Part shown: positions 49,608-58,444 of the stretch, piece by piece | Numbering within the stretch: the stretch's first letter is position 1 | How the letters are laid out: every line of letters begins with the position of its first letter | Assembly: GCA_016714605.1 (NCBI GenBank) | Contig: JADKDL010000011.1 | Location: forward strand, 1-64,000 | Origin: Bacteroidales bacterium | Lineage (GTDB): Bacteria; Bacteroidota; Bacteroidia; Bacteroidales; UBA1715 | Reading direction: 5' to 3' | DNA length: 64,000 nucleotides | Made by a program: the position numbers and the translations under genes | The notes under the pieces: model-generated | What the model was told of the DNA's origin: nothing | Seen by the model: the letters and a program-made list of their open reading frames with translations, nothing else | Database searches by the model: none

Positions 49608-50799
49608 GAAGAAAAAACTAATACCCGAATTGCGGTTTCCAGAATTTAAGAATGAGGGTGAATGGGAAATAAAATCAATTGGTGATATAGCAATATCGCA
49701 AAGCTCAAGTATGGCTTTAAATAAGCTTGAACTTAAGTCAAACGGCTATCCAGTTTATGGTGCTGACAGCATAGTTGGTTTTATTGATGAACATCAACAA
49801 AGCGAAACATATATTTCCATTGTTAAAGATGGGTCAGGAGTTGGTAGGTTAAAATTGTGTCAAAGTTATTCTTCAATTCTTGGAACATTGACCTGTTTGA
49901 AATCAAAAAATAATAAACAATATCATTTAGATTGGCTTTATTATTTATTAACCACAGTTGATTTTTCTGTTTATGTGAAAGGTGCAGGAATACCACACAT
50001 TTACTTTTCGGACTTTAAAAATCAAAATGTCCCTATACCTAATCCAAAAGAACAACAAAAAGTGGCTTTCTGTCTTTCTTCATTGGATGAATTGATTGAG
50101 GCACACAGCCAAAAGTTGGATTTACTCAAAGTCCATAAAAATGGTTTGATGCAAAACCTTTTTCCGATAGAAGGTGAAAAAGTGCCGAAGTATCGTTTCC
50201 CTGAATTTAAAAAAGATGAAGTCTGGACAGAAAAATCATTAGATGAAGTCGCAACAATTTTGAAAGGGAAAGGAATATCGAAAGCTGACATAGTTGAAGA
50301 TGGGGATTTACCTTGCATCAGATATGGCGAACTTTATACTCACTATAAAGAAACCATAAGAACAGTTAAATCATACACTAATTCAAATGCTGAAGATTTA
50401 GTTTTAAGTAAAGCAAATGATGTTATTATTCCAGCATCTGGAGAAACGCAAATAGATATTGCTACCGCATCTTGTGTTTTGGAAAGTGGCATAGCTTTAG
50501 GAGGTGATTTGAATATAATTCGTTCGAAAATTAATGGAGTATTCCTTTCATATTACTTGAACAATGCCAAGAAACACGATATAGCACAAATGGCTCAAGG
50601 GATTGCGGTAGTACATCTATATCCAAATCAGCTTAAAACTTTAAAATTAAAAATCCCAAATCCTAAAGAACAACAAAAAATTGCTTTGTGTCTTTCTACC
50701 TTAGAGGAAATAATTACTGAATTAACAGAGAAAATTGAGCAATTAAAGCAGCATAAAAATGGATTGATGCAAGGTTTGTTTCCAAAAATGATTGATTAA
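49600..50799 (+). CDS. hsdS: Type I restriction enzyme, specificity subunit (HsdS)
   Basis: 399 residues with two target recognition domains, each followed by the conserved helix: NPKEQQKVAFCLSSLDELIE (about 150) and NPKEQQKIALCLSTLEEIIT (about 350), and by a similar HKNGLMQ tail. The two halves recognise the two parts of the split DNA site. It overlaps hsdR by 8 bases. Confidence 0.95.
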   Translation: MSKKKKLIPELRFPEFKNEGEWEIKSIGDIAISQSSSMALNKLELKSNGYPVYGADSIVGFIDEHQQSETYISIVKDGSGVGRLKLCQSYSSILGTLTCLKSKNNKQYHLDWLYYLLTTVDFSVYVKGAGIPHIYFSDFKNQNVPIPNPKEQQKVAFCLSSLDELIEAHSQKLDLLKVHKNGLMQNLFPIEGEKVPKYRFPEFKKDEVWTEKSLDEVATILKGKGISKADIVEDGDLPCIRYGELYTHYKETIRTVKSYTNSNAEDLVLSKANDVIIPASGETQIDIATASCVLESGIALGGDLNIIRSKINGVFLSYYLNNAKKHDIAQMAQGIAVVHLYPNQLKTLKLKIPNPKEQQKIALCLSTLEEIITELTEKIEQLKQHKNGLMQGLFPKMID

Positions 50800-50800
50800 A

Positions 50801-51928
50801 ATGAGTGGTCAAAAAAAAATATATAAGTACAAAACATTGAGAAATGTTGCAGTCAGATTGAGGGCCGATTTAAACGACCATCACTTTGTTTTGCTATATG
50901 CCTACAACGGAACAGGCAAAACACGCCTTTCAATGGAGTTTAAAAATATCAGCAAGAAGAAAAAGAAAAACCCTGTAACTGATACACTTTATTACAATGC
51001 TTTTACAGAAGACCTTTTCCATTGGAACAATGACCTTGAAAATGACTTAGAAAGGCATTTAATCATAAATACTAAGTCTGCTTTTTTTGATGGATTTAAG
51101 GAATTGGCTTTAGATGAAAAAATATTTGGTTATCTGGAACGTTACGCTGATTTTAATTTTGACCTTGACTTCACTAAGAAAACCATTTCATTTAAAAAAC
51201 AAGTAAAAAATCCAAAATTCATACCTGATTCTGGCGAACTTGAATACATTATGCAACCAGATATTAAGGTTTCAAGAGGTGAGGAGAATATTTTTATTTG
51301 GTGCATTTTTCTTGTTCTCATTGAACTTGCCATTGATGATGATGGAAATGGCCCATATAACTGGGTAAAATACATTTATATAGATGACCCAATTTCATCA
51401 CTTGACGACAATAACGCCATTGGTGTAGCAAGTGATTTAGCCAAACTTTTGAAAAAAGGAAAGGGCAAAGTTAAAGTAGTTATTTCTTCTCATCATTCAT
51501 TGTTCTATAATGTGATGTATAATGAGCTAAAGAAGATTGAACACAAAAGCCACTTTCTGCATAAAAACGGTATAGAAGGTTACGTTTTAAGGGCTACAGA
51601 TGAAACTCCTTTTTTTCACCACGTAGCAATGTTAACCGAAATGAAGAAAGTTTCGGAAAATGGACAAGTAAACACTTATCACTTTAATATGTTGAGAGCG
51701 ATTTTGGAAAAAACATCTACATTCTTTGGTTTTGATGACTTTTCAAAATGTATCAATGGTATTGAAGATGAAATGCTTTTTTCTCGTGCTTTAAACTTGC
51801 TAAGTCACGGTAAATACTCCATATATCAGCCAGTGGAAATGAATGAAGACAACAAAGAATTGTTCAACAGAATATTAACGGCATTTTTGGGAAAATATGA
51901 ATTCCAATTGCCTGAAATATTTGCATAA
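50801..51928 (+). CDS. PrrC/RloC-like ATPase, candidate anticodon nuclease, inside the hsd operon
   Basis: 375 residues. YAYNGTGKTRLSMEF is an ABC-type Walker A (about residue 35) and YIDDPISSLDDNN a Walker B/D-loop (about 195), then VVISSHHSLF as the switch histidine. In the C-terminal part LRAILEKT gives R-x3-E (about 297 and 301) and LLSHGKYS gives a His 33 residues later, the same order and spacing as the catalytic Arg-Glu-His triad known for the tRNA nuclease PrrC. Its place between hsdS and hsdM also fits a guard that cuts tRNA if the restriction enzyme is blocked by phage. The ATG at 50801 is preferred to a TTG nine bases upstream. Shorter than the PrrC I know, so a relative and not a certain orthologue. 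Confidence 0.7.
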   Translation: MSGQKKIYKYKTLRNVAVRLRADLNDHHFVLLYAYNGTGKTRLSMEFKNISKKKKKNPVTDTLYYNAFTEDLFHWNNDLENDLERHLIINTKSAFFDGFKELALDEKIFGYLERYADFNFDLDFTKKTISFKKQVKNPKFIPDSGELEYIMQPDIKVSRGEENIFIWCIFLVLIELAIDDDGNGPYNWVKYIYIDDPISSLDDNNAIGVASDLAKLLKKGKGKVKVVISSHHSLFYNVMYNELKKIEHKSHFLHKNGIEGYVLRATDETPFFHHVAMLTEMKKVSENGQVNTYHFNMLRAILEKTSTFFGFDDFSKCINGIEDEMLFSRALNLLSHGKYSIYQPVEMNEDNKELFNRILTAFLGKYEFQLPEIFA

Positions 51929-51940
51929 AATTAGAAGTCA

Positions 51941-53575
51941 ATGACACAAAAAGAACAACATAAAAAATTAGGCGACACCCTTTGGGACATTGCTAATGAT
52001 TTGAGAGGCGTTATGAATGCGGACGATTTCCGTGATTATATGCTTTCTTTTCTATTCCTCAGATATTTGTCCTTCAACTATGAAGAAGCTGCAAAAAAAG
52101 AATTAGGTAAAGATTATCCGCCAAGTCCTTCAAAAGATTTAAGAGCAGACTTTTTAGTGCCGCCACCTTTGGAACTTTGGTACAAAAAAAATAAAGCAGA
52201 CATTAATGAGTTTGAGGAACAGATGCGTAAAAAAGTGCATTATGTTATCAAGCCAAAATTTTTGTGGAGCAACATCACTGAATTAGCACGAACACAAAAC
52301 GGAGATTTATTAGAAACACTTCAAAAAGGATTTCGATACATAGAAGATGAATCGTTTGAAAGTTCTTTTAAAGGTTTGTTTTCTGAAATCAATTTGAATT
52401 CTGAAAAACTCGGTAAAACACCTAAAGAAAGAAACGATAAACTTTGTAAGATAATCACCAAAATAGCGGAAGGTATTGCGGATTTTTCTACCGATACCGA
52501 CACACTTGGTGATGCTTATGAATATTTGATTGGAAAATTTGCAGCAGGTTCGGGAAAAAAAGCAGGTGAATTTTATACCCCCCAACAAATTTCAACAATT
52601 CTTTCAAAAATTGTGCTGTTAGATTCTCAAGACCCGACAACTGGTTACAAAACCAAATTGAATAAGGTTTTGGATTTCACTTGTGGTTCTGGTTCTTTGC
52701 TCTTAAATGTAAGAACACAACTAAAAAAAGCTAAAGGAAGCATAGGTAAAATTTTCGGACAAGAAAAGAACATTACGACTTATAACCTTGCCCGAATGAA
52801 TATGCTTTTACACGGAATGAAAGACACCGAGTTTGAGATATTTCACGGTGACACTTTGCTCAATCAATGGGATTTACTTAACGAAATGAATCCGAGCAAA
52901 AAAATTGAGTTTGATGCAATTGTAGCAAATCCGCCATTTAGTTTACGTTGGGAACCAAACGACACTTTAGCAGAAGATTTCCGTTTCAAAGGTTACGGAG
53001 GTTTAGCACCAAAATCGGCTGCCGACTTTGCTTTTCTCTTACACGGATTTCACTTTTTATCTAAAGAGGGTACTATGGCAATTATTCTGCCTCACGGAGT
53101 ATTATTCCGTGGCGGTGCAGAAGCAAGAATCAGAGAAAAACTTTTAAAAGAAAATTACATTGACACTGTAATTGGTTTGCCTTCCAACTTGTTTTATTCG
53201 ACAGGTATTCCAGTTTGCATATTGGTTTTGAAAAGATGCAAAAAGAAAGATGATGTATTATTCATCAACGCAAGCGAACAATTTGAAAAAGGCAAGCGAC
53301 AAAACTCGCTTTCTGAAAAACATCTGGACAATATCGTTGAAACTTACAAATTCAGAAATGAAAGAGAGCGTTATTCTCGTAGGGTTTCAATGGACGAAAT
53401 CAAAAAGAACGACTACAATTTGAACATTTCAAGATATGTAAGTACTTCAGAAGACGAAATACAAATTGACTTGGAAGATGTAAACTCGAAACTGACTGAA
53501 ATAAATAAAAGCATCAAAACAAACACAGACAAGCACAACGAATATTTAAAAGAGTTAGGACTGAAACCGATTTAA
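51941..53575 (+). CDS. hsdM: Type I restriction enzyme, methyltransferase subunit (HsdM)
   Basis: 544 residues. N-terminal HsdM_N helical domain (LGDTLWDIANDLRGVMNADD), then GEFYTPQQIST (about 207), DFTCGSGSLLL (SAM motif I, about 247) and VANPPFSLRW (NPPF, about 329). It makes N6-methyladenine at the sites chosen by HsdS. Last gene of the operon, starting 12 bases after the ATPase gene. Confidence 0.95.
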   Translation: MTQKEQHKKLGDTLWDIANDLRGVMNADDFRDYMLSFLFLRYLSFNYEEAAKKELGKDYPPSPSKDLRADFLVPPPLELWYKKNKADINEFEEQMRKKVHYVIKPKFLWSNITELARTQNGDLLETLQKGFRYIEDESFESSFKGLFSEINLNSEKLGKTPKERNDKLCKIITKIAEGIADFSTDTDTLGDAYEYLIGKFAAGSGKKAGEFYTPQQISTILSKIVLLDSQDPTTGYKTKLNKVLDFTCGSGSLLLNVRTQLKKAKGSIGKIFGQEKNITTYNLARMNMLLHGMKDTEFEIFHGDTLLNQWDLLNEMNPSKKIEFDAIVANPPFSLRWEPNDTLAEDFRFKGYGGLAPKSAADFAFLLHGFHFLSKEGTMAIILPHGVLFRGGAEARIREKLLKENYIDTVIGLPSNLFYSTGIPVCILVLKRCKKKDDVLFINASEQFEKGKRQNSLSEKHLDNIVETYKFRNERERYSRRVSMDEIKKNDYNLNISRYVSTSEDEIQIDLEDVNSKLTEINKSIKTNTDKHNEYLKELGLKPI

Positions 53576-53586
53576 TGCCCACGCTA

Positions 53587-53655
53587 TTTGCAAGCACATT
53601 GCCAAAGCCCCACGAGCCAACGCTCAAACCAAAGCTTTGTCAAAGAGCTTGCAAA
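53587..53655. repeat. Imperfect hairpin with AACGC-type loop, copy 3
   Basis: TTTGCAAGCACATTGCCAAAGC pairs with GCTTTGTCAAAGAGCTTGCAAA with mismatches at the same ACA/AGA place as copies 1 and 2. The loop has GAGCCAACGCTC. It follows hsdM by 12 bases and might also serve as a terminator, although no T-run follows. Confidence 0.6.
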
Positions 53656-53798
53656 GCCAACGCAGGACAAAATTGTTTTTAAAAAATTTCCCGACCCTTC
53701 AAAAAAAAATAAAAAACGCAACGCACAGCCGATACGACAATGACACGGAAACTCAATATTGACAATGGTTTACAAGGTGGACAGACAAGAACACCAGC

Positions 53799-53940
53799 AC
53801 CCAACAGGCGTTTGGCTCAATGGCGGGTGAAGTGGTTAATTGAACATTCTACCTCGCATCAACTTTTGTGGTGTATTGACAGTTTTGTGCTCCGAAATCC
53901 GCCACTGCGCCAAGCGCCAAAACGTTGTGCGAAATCAGTT
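53799..53940 (+). other. attC-like recombination site 32, end of the restriction cassette
   Basis: GCACCCAAC complements the cassette start GTTGGGTGC (46069), so the whole restriction system is one 7.9-kb cassette. Arms GGCGTTTGGCTCAATGGCGG and CCGCCACTGCGCCAAGCGCC pair. Core GTTGTGC. Confidence 0.9.
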
Positions 53941-53976
53941 AGGAGGGCTTAACAAATTCAATAAATAAAAAAATTG

Positions 53977-54007
53977 TTGCTATATTTGGAAACTTTGATT
54001 ATCTTTG
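53977..54007 (+). promoter_or_regulatory. Promoter of toxin-antitoxin pair, copy 1
   Basis: TTG (53977-53979), 20 bases, TATCTTTG (54000-54007): a good match to the Bacteroidota -33/-7 pattern, 13 bases before the toxin start. Repeated in the second cassette. Confidence 0.7.
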
Positions 54008-54020
54008 CTGAAAAGAATCA

Positions 54021-54361
54021 GTGAGATATTTTGAAACAAGATTTTTAAAGGAAGCCGACGAATTTGTTGCTAAACTTGACAAAAAATCTGCTAAAAAAGT
54101 GTTTTACAATATCGATTTAGCGGACAAACGAATGACCCAAAACTTTTAAAAAACTTAATAAGGAAATTTGGGAATTTAGGAGTTTGTATTTGGGAAATCA
54201 AAATAGACTACTTGCTTTTTGGGACAAACAGAAACAACTGCAACTTTAGTCTTAGCTAACATGGATTTATTAAGAAAGGGGATAAAGTTCCAATCAGTGA
54301 AATTGAAAAAGCTGAACGAATAAGAAAAGAATTTTTAATCAAGAAAAATTCTAAAAAATAG
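54021..54361 (+). pseudogene. HigB-like (Gp49-type) toxin, copy 1, frame broken
   Basis: The beginning is intact here (GTG start, RYFETRFLKEADEFVAKLDK) where copy 2 lacks a T, but later losses after YNIDLA (GCGGACAAACG for GCGGAGCAAACG, CTTTTAAAAAAC for CTTTTTAAAAAAC and others) break the frame. The two copies complement each other and suggest that an intact toxin of about 115 residues exists. The family blocks translation by cutting mRNA at the ribosome. Confidence 0.7.
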
Positions 54362-54364
54362 ACA

Positions 54365-54686
54365 ATGGCACAGAAAGAGATCAAATCATTTTCACTTGCC
54401 GAAATGAAGGATAAATATATCGGAAAAGTTGGTTCTGTTGAAAGAGACGAATACGAGTATGAACTACGTATGGATATTTTAGGACGTATGATTAAGACTG
54501 CTCGACAACAAAGAAACTTAACTCAAGAAGAATTAGGTAAACTTGTTGGAGGTCCAGAAATCCCAAATTTCCAAATTAGAAAGTAGTACAAATAGCGCAA
54601 CAATCGATACTATTTTAAAGGTTTTCAGAGCTTTAAAAGCTGATATACATTTAACGTTAAACTTGAAAAACAATTTATTGAATTAG
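54365..54686 (+). pseudogene. HigA-like antitoxin (XRE), copy 1, frame broken by one base
   Basis: Same as copy 2 up to EELGKLVG, where GGAGGTCC has one more G than GGAGTCC and destroys the helix-turn-helix. The rest reads on in another frame up to 54686. Starts three bases after the toxin stop. Confidence 0.75.
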
Positions 54687-54703
54687 CTTAAAAAAACTGG
54701 TTC

Positions 54704-54835
54704 GCACAACATGGGTTTGCCAAATGTGGGACTGATTTGATAATTTTAGTCTTTCAGATATTCTTCAGATTCTTAATTTTTTTTTTGACAGAGGGATTCT
54801 CCTCTCCCACTTTCGGCAAGCCTGATTCGTTGTGC
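54704..54835 (+). other. attC-like recombination site 33
   Basis: CGCACAAC complements the cassette start GTTGTGCG (53934). Arms GGGTTTGCCAAATGTGGG and CCCACTTTCGGCAAGCC pair; centre with GAGGGATTCTCCTCTCCC as in site 5. Core GTTGTGC. Confidence 0.9.
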
Positions 54836-54881
54836 GAAATCAGTTAGGAGGGCTTAACAAATTCAATAAATAAAAAAATTG

Positions 54882-54912
54882 TTGCTATATTTTGAAACTT
54901 TGATTATCTTTG
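54882..54912 (+). promoter_or_regulatory. Promoter of toxin-antitoxin pair, copy 2
   Basis: TTG (54882-54884), 20 bases, TATCTTTG (54905-54912), as in copy 1. Confidence 0.7.
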
Positions 54913-54925
54913 CTGAAAAGAATCA

Positions 54926-55272
54926 GTGAGATATTTTGAAACAAGATTTTAAAGGAAGCCGACGAATTTGTTGCTAAACTTGACAAAAAATCTGCTAAAA
55001 AAGTGTTTTACAATATCGACTTAGCGGAGCAAACGAATGACCCAAAACTTTTTAAAAAACTTAATAAGGAAATTTGGGAATTTAGGAGTCTGTATTTGGG
55101 TAATCAAAATAGACTACTTGCTTTTTGGGACAAAACAGAACCAACTGCAACTTTAGTCTTAGCTACGCATGGATTTATTAAGAAAGGGGATAAAGTTCCA
55201 AACAATGAAATTGAAAAAGCTGAACGAATAAGAGAAGAATATTTTTTAATCAAGAAAAATTCTAAAAAATAG
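54926..55272 (+). CDS. HigB-like (Gp49-type) toxin, copy 2 (one frameshift near start)
   Basis: GTG start, then RYFETRF; one T is missing in GATTTTAAAGG (copy 1 has GATTTTTAAAGG), after which the frame is open to 55272: KKLNKEIWEFRSLYLGNQNR, then LLAFWDKTEP and ATHGFIKKGDKVPNNEIEKA, the signature of phage-derived Gp49-like/HigB toxins. Restored length about 115 residues. Toxin-before-antitoxin order, as in higBA. Confidence 0.8.
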
Positions 55273-55275
55273 ACA

Positions 55276-55596
55276 ATGCCACAGAAAGAGATTAAATCAT
55301 TTTCACTTGCCGAAATGAAGGATAAATATATCGGAAAAGTTGGTTCTGTTGAAAGAGACGAATACGAGTATGAACTGCGTATGGATATTTTAGGACGTAT
55401 GATTAAGACTGCTCGACAACAAAGAAACTTAACTCAAGAAGAATTAGGTAAACTTGTTGGAGTCCAGAAATCCCAAATTTCCAAATTAGAAAGTAGTACA
55501 AATAGCGCAACAATCGATACTATTTTAAAGGTTTTCAGAGCTTTAAAAGCTGATATACATTTTAACGTTAAACTTGAAAACAATTTATTGAATTAG
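55276..55596 (+). CDS. HigA-like antitoxin (XRE), copy 2
   Basis: 106 residues, intact. QQRNLTQEELGKLVGVQKSQ followed by ISKLESSTNSATIDTILKVF is a standard HTH_3 DNA-binding domain; the N-terminal part (EIKSFSLAEMKDKYIGKVGS) probably wraps the toxin. It likely represses its own promoter at 54882. Starts three bases after the toxin stop. Confidence 0.85.
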   Translation: MPQKEIKSFSLAEMKDKYIGKVGSVERDEYEYELRMDILGRMIKTARQQRNLTQEELGKLVGVQKSQISKLESSTNSATIDTILKVFRALKADIHFNVKLENNLLN

Positions 55597-55611
55597 CTTA
55601 AAAATTGGTTC

Positions 55612-55742
55612 GCACAACATTGGTTTGCCAAAAGTGGGACTGATTTGATAATTTTAGTCTTTCAGATATTATTCAGATTCTTAATTTTTTTTTGACAGAG
55701 GGATTCTCCTCTCCCACTTTCGGCAAGCCTGATTCGTTGTGC
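55612..55742 (+). other. attC-like recombination site 34
   Basis: CGCACAAC complements the cassette start GTTGTGCG (54829). Nearly identical to site 33. Core GTTGTGC. Confidence 0.9.
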
Positions 55743-55765
55743 GTCACTTTATAAAAACATTCCGT

Positions 55766-56570
55766 ATGAAACAAAAAATTAAAAAATGGACATTAAGACT
55801 GACTGTAACAGGACTGTTTATAGCAGGACTTTTATTGATACTAATTTTAAATCCTATATTGACATACGCCAACAAAACAACACATAAAACTTTTACAATT
55901 TACCATAACACAAAACTTGACCCATTATTAACTTCACAACTTGACAATGCAAACGACCTTTTGAAAACAAGTGAATTTTATAACGACAAACTTAATCTTG
56001 ACATTTGCTTAAATGACGGCTCAAAATATACACGACTTATTGAAATAATTGGTGGAAGGCAATTTGCAAGAGGATTTTACGATAAGGTAGTTTTATTTGG
56101 CAACGCCAACTTTAAAGAAAATTATGTTGAACTACAAGGATATAAATGGAACTTAACACAACTTTTAGCACACGAAATGACACATTGTTTACAGTTTGCC
56201 AAATTTGGATTTTGGAAATCAAAACCTATTGCTAACATTGACAATTGGAAATGGGAAGGTTATGCTGAATATATTGCACGACAAAATACAAACCAGAAAG
56301 ACCTGATAAAAAATTTAGACCGACTAAATCAATCAGACAAAATAGTTGGAAATAACATTTGATGATAGCACAATTGCTTCAAGAGAATATTTCAATTATT
56401 GGACAATGGTTCAGTATTGTATGGACATTAAGAAAATGAACTACAAACAACTTTTAGCAGACACAACAAAAGAACAAGATTTAAAACAAGAAATGGAAAA
56501 ATGGTATGAAGAAAAAAAAGCGAACGCACAACATGGGTTTGCCAAAAGTGGGGCAGAATTGCAAGGTTGA
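55766..56570 (+). CDS. Membrane-anchored gluzincin-type metallopeptidase-like protein (frameshift)
   Basis: About 268 residues. Basic start and one membrane helix (LRLTVTGLFIAGLLLILILN), then an outside domain with AHEMTHCLQFAKFG, the zinc HExxH (about residue 135), and EGYAEYIARQ, which could give the third ligand Glu. Two bases are missing in homopolymers near 56338-56350 compared with the copy at 40789 (GACAAAATAGTTGGAAAT versus GACAAAAATAGTTGGGAAAT). The restored frame ends at 56570, inside the attC, so the recombination site encodes the last 15 or so residues. Confidence 0.75.
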
Positions 56571-56657
56571 GCATTTGGAATTCTATTGAACATTATCGTA
56601 AATTTGAACATTCGTATTTCAAATTCCCCACCTTCGGCAAGCCCAAAACCGTTAGCA
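56526..56657 (+). other. attC-like recombination site 35
   Basis: CGCACAAC complements the cassette start GTTGTGCG (55736). Arms GGGTTTGCCAAAAGTGGGG and CCCCACCTTCGGCAAGCCC pair. Core GTTAGCA. Confidence 0.9.
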
Positions 56658-56701
56658 GTAATGCTACAGAACCTGACAAACAACTGACGAATAACTAAAA
56701 T

Positions 56702-57361
56702 ATGGAACAAACAATAAAGACACTAATTTATATTCACGCCTTTTTCGGCGGACTTGGTTGGATAACAGGAATGATTAGCATTTTTGTAAAAAAAGGAGGA
56801 TTTAATCACAAAAGAGCAGGAAAAGTATTTTCATATTCAATGATTATTAGTTCGTTGATTTCACTTTTCATAGCCAGAATGCCCAAACACGAAAACTTAT
56901 TTTTATTCCTAATTGGCATATTTACAATTTATATGGTGTTAGCGGGAAACCGAGCATTAACATTTAAAAGCAAGACAAAAATCAAAGCAGACATAGTAGA
57001 CAAATTAGTGTCAGGAATTATGCTTTTGGCTTCAATTGGAATGTTGACAATAGGAATTATTGGTATGATTCAACATATAGATAATAGCATTTTATATGTT
57101 TTCTTTGGTGGTTTTGGTGCATTTATGACCTTGAAAGATTTTCAAACATTTAAAAATTTCACAGAAAAGAAAAACGCTTGGCTCATTAGTCATTTAGGAA
57201 GAATGGTTGGAGCATTAATTGCTTCTGTAACAGCATTTTTGGTTGCAGGACTTCATATTGGCACGACACTAGTTTGGATTTTGCCAACAATTTTGGGGAC
57301 AGCATACATAGTTTATTGGAACAGAAATAGTAAGCACCCTAAAACAATCAAGGCAGAATAA
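56702..57361 (+). CDS. Seven-helix membrane protein (DUF2306-like)
   Basis: 219 residues with about seven hydrophobic helices, including IYIHAFFGGLGWITGMISIF and ISHLGRMVGALIASVTAFLV. Conserved His residues in helices 1 and 6 (IHA, SHLGRM) are reminiscent of DUF2306-type or haem-binding membrane proteins. No further assignment possible. Only gene of its cassette. Confidence 0.75.
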   Translation: MEQTIKTLIYIHAFFGGLGWITGMISIFVKKGGFNHKRAGKVFSYSMIISSLISLFIARMPKHENLFLFLIGIFTIYMVLAGNRALTFKSKTKIKADIVDKLVSGIMLLASIGMLTIGIIGMIQHIDNSILYVFFGGFGAFMTLKDFQTFKNFTEKKNAWLISHLGRMVGALIASVTAFLVAGLHIGTTLVWILPTILGTAYIVYWNRNSKHPKTIKAE

Positions 57362-57370
57362 AAGCACTAC

Positions 57371-57500
57371 TGCCAACAAAAAATTGGCACTAGTTGTGGT
57401 AGATTTGGTAAATTAAGTTTTGTGTATTATATTTAATTCGTAAATAAGTGTTGGTTTGTGCTAAACACGCACAACCAGCGCCAATTTTCAACCGTTGGCG
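57371..57500 (+). other. attC-like recombination site 36
   Basis: TACTGCCAAC matches the cassette start GTTAGCAGTA (56651) at 9 of 10 places. The arms differ from the common type (AAAAATTGGCACTAGTTGTGG with CACAACCAGCGCCAATTTT). Core GTTGGCG. Confidence 0.8.
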
Positions 57501-57580
57501 GTAATGCTACAAAGACAGCGTACCAAATTGAAACCAGACAAAAAAATTAGCAAATCGATACTTGGAAAATAAATAAAATT

Positions 57581-58141
57581 ATGGACGCAAAAAACTTAAA
57601 TTGGACAACAGGACAAGCAATTCAAGACTTTTACGACAGACACGATTTTGGCGAAGACGGTGGAATAAATGAAAAATATGCTTGGATTAAATTTGGATTT
57701 ATTTCAATACCAATTCCTAATGCTGAAAGCAGAAGAAACAATGTTTATTTGCACGATGTAAGTCATATTGTTACAGGACACGACACAACTTGGAAGGGTG
57801 AAAGTGCTGTTTCTGCTTGGGAAATTGCTTCGGGTGGGTGGAAAAATTTATATATTCCTTGGCTTTTGACACTTTGGGCAATGGGACTTGGGGTTTTGTT
57901 TTACCCAACAAGTGTATTAAAATCATTCCGACAAGGTCTGACAATGCAAAATGCGTTGGCTTGTGGACTTTCAAAACAAGAAATTTACAAACTTTCAATT
58001 ATAGAGTTAAGACAATTTTTAAGCGACAAACCGAAGAGTAGTAAAAACCCATATTTATGGATGCTGATAAGTTTTATAACTTTTTTGACACCATTTCTTA
58101 TCGGACTTTTTATCATTTTGACATTATTAAAATTATTTTAG
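57581..58141 (+). CDS. Coq4-like protein with C-terminal membrane helix
   Basis: 186 residues. HDVSHIVTGHDTTWKGE matches the zinc-binding HDxxH-x11-E motif of the Coq4 family (first His about residue 58), which acts in ubiquinone biosynthesis. WLLTLWAMGLGVLFY in the middle and PYLWMLISFITFLTPFLIGL at the end are hydrophobic; the latter would anchor it in the membrane. Many bacteria without ubiquinone have Coq4-like proteins of unknown role, so only the fold is assigned. Confidence 0.75.
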   Translation: MDAKNLNWTTGQAIQDFYDRHDFGEDGGINEKYAWIKFGFISIPIPNAESRRNNVYLHDVSHIVTGHDTTWKGESAVSAWEIASGGWKNLYIPWLLTLWAMGLGVLFYPTSVLKSFRQGLTMQNALACGLSKQEIYKLSIIELRQFLSDKPKSSKNPYLWMLISFITFLTPFLIGLFIILTLLKLF

Positions 58142-58183
58142 AAAATCAAAACGAAAAACTAACCAACGAAAAGAAAGCACTAC

Positions 58184-58314
58184 CGCCAACAAGGGTTTGG
58201 CAAAATAGGGGGCGAAGTGCTAAATTGAACATTTGTACTTCTATCAACATTAGTGGTTTATCGAACATTTGAGCTTCGATTTCCCCCACTTCGCCAAGCC
58301 CCAAACCGTTGTGC
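58184..58314 (+). other. attC-like recombination site 37
   Basis: TACCGCCAAC complements the cassette start GTTGGCGGTA (57494), 10 bp. Arms GGGTTTGGCAAAATAGGGGG and CCCCCACTTCGCCAAGCCC pair. Core GTTGTGC. Confidence 0.9.
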
Positions 58315-58444
58315 GTCATTCCCTATTTTTCGAGAGAAAATAATTTCTTATGCTAACGAAAAAAAAAAAAATCCCTTGATTATCAACAACATATTTTGAC
58401 GTTAGTCAGAACTTTTAACTAACCTCCTCTTTCTTTGAAAAAAT

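Noticed and set aside
53740..53952. A 70-aa ATG frame after hsdM
   Set aside because: It spans the whole attC site 32 with an Arg- and Pro-rich composition typical of translated hairpin DNA; no family match or start signal.
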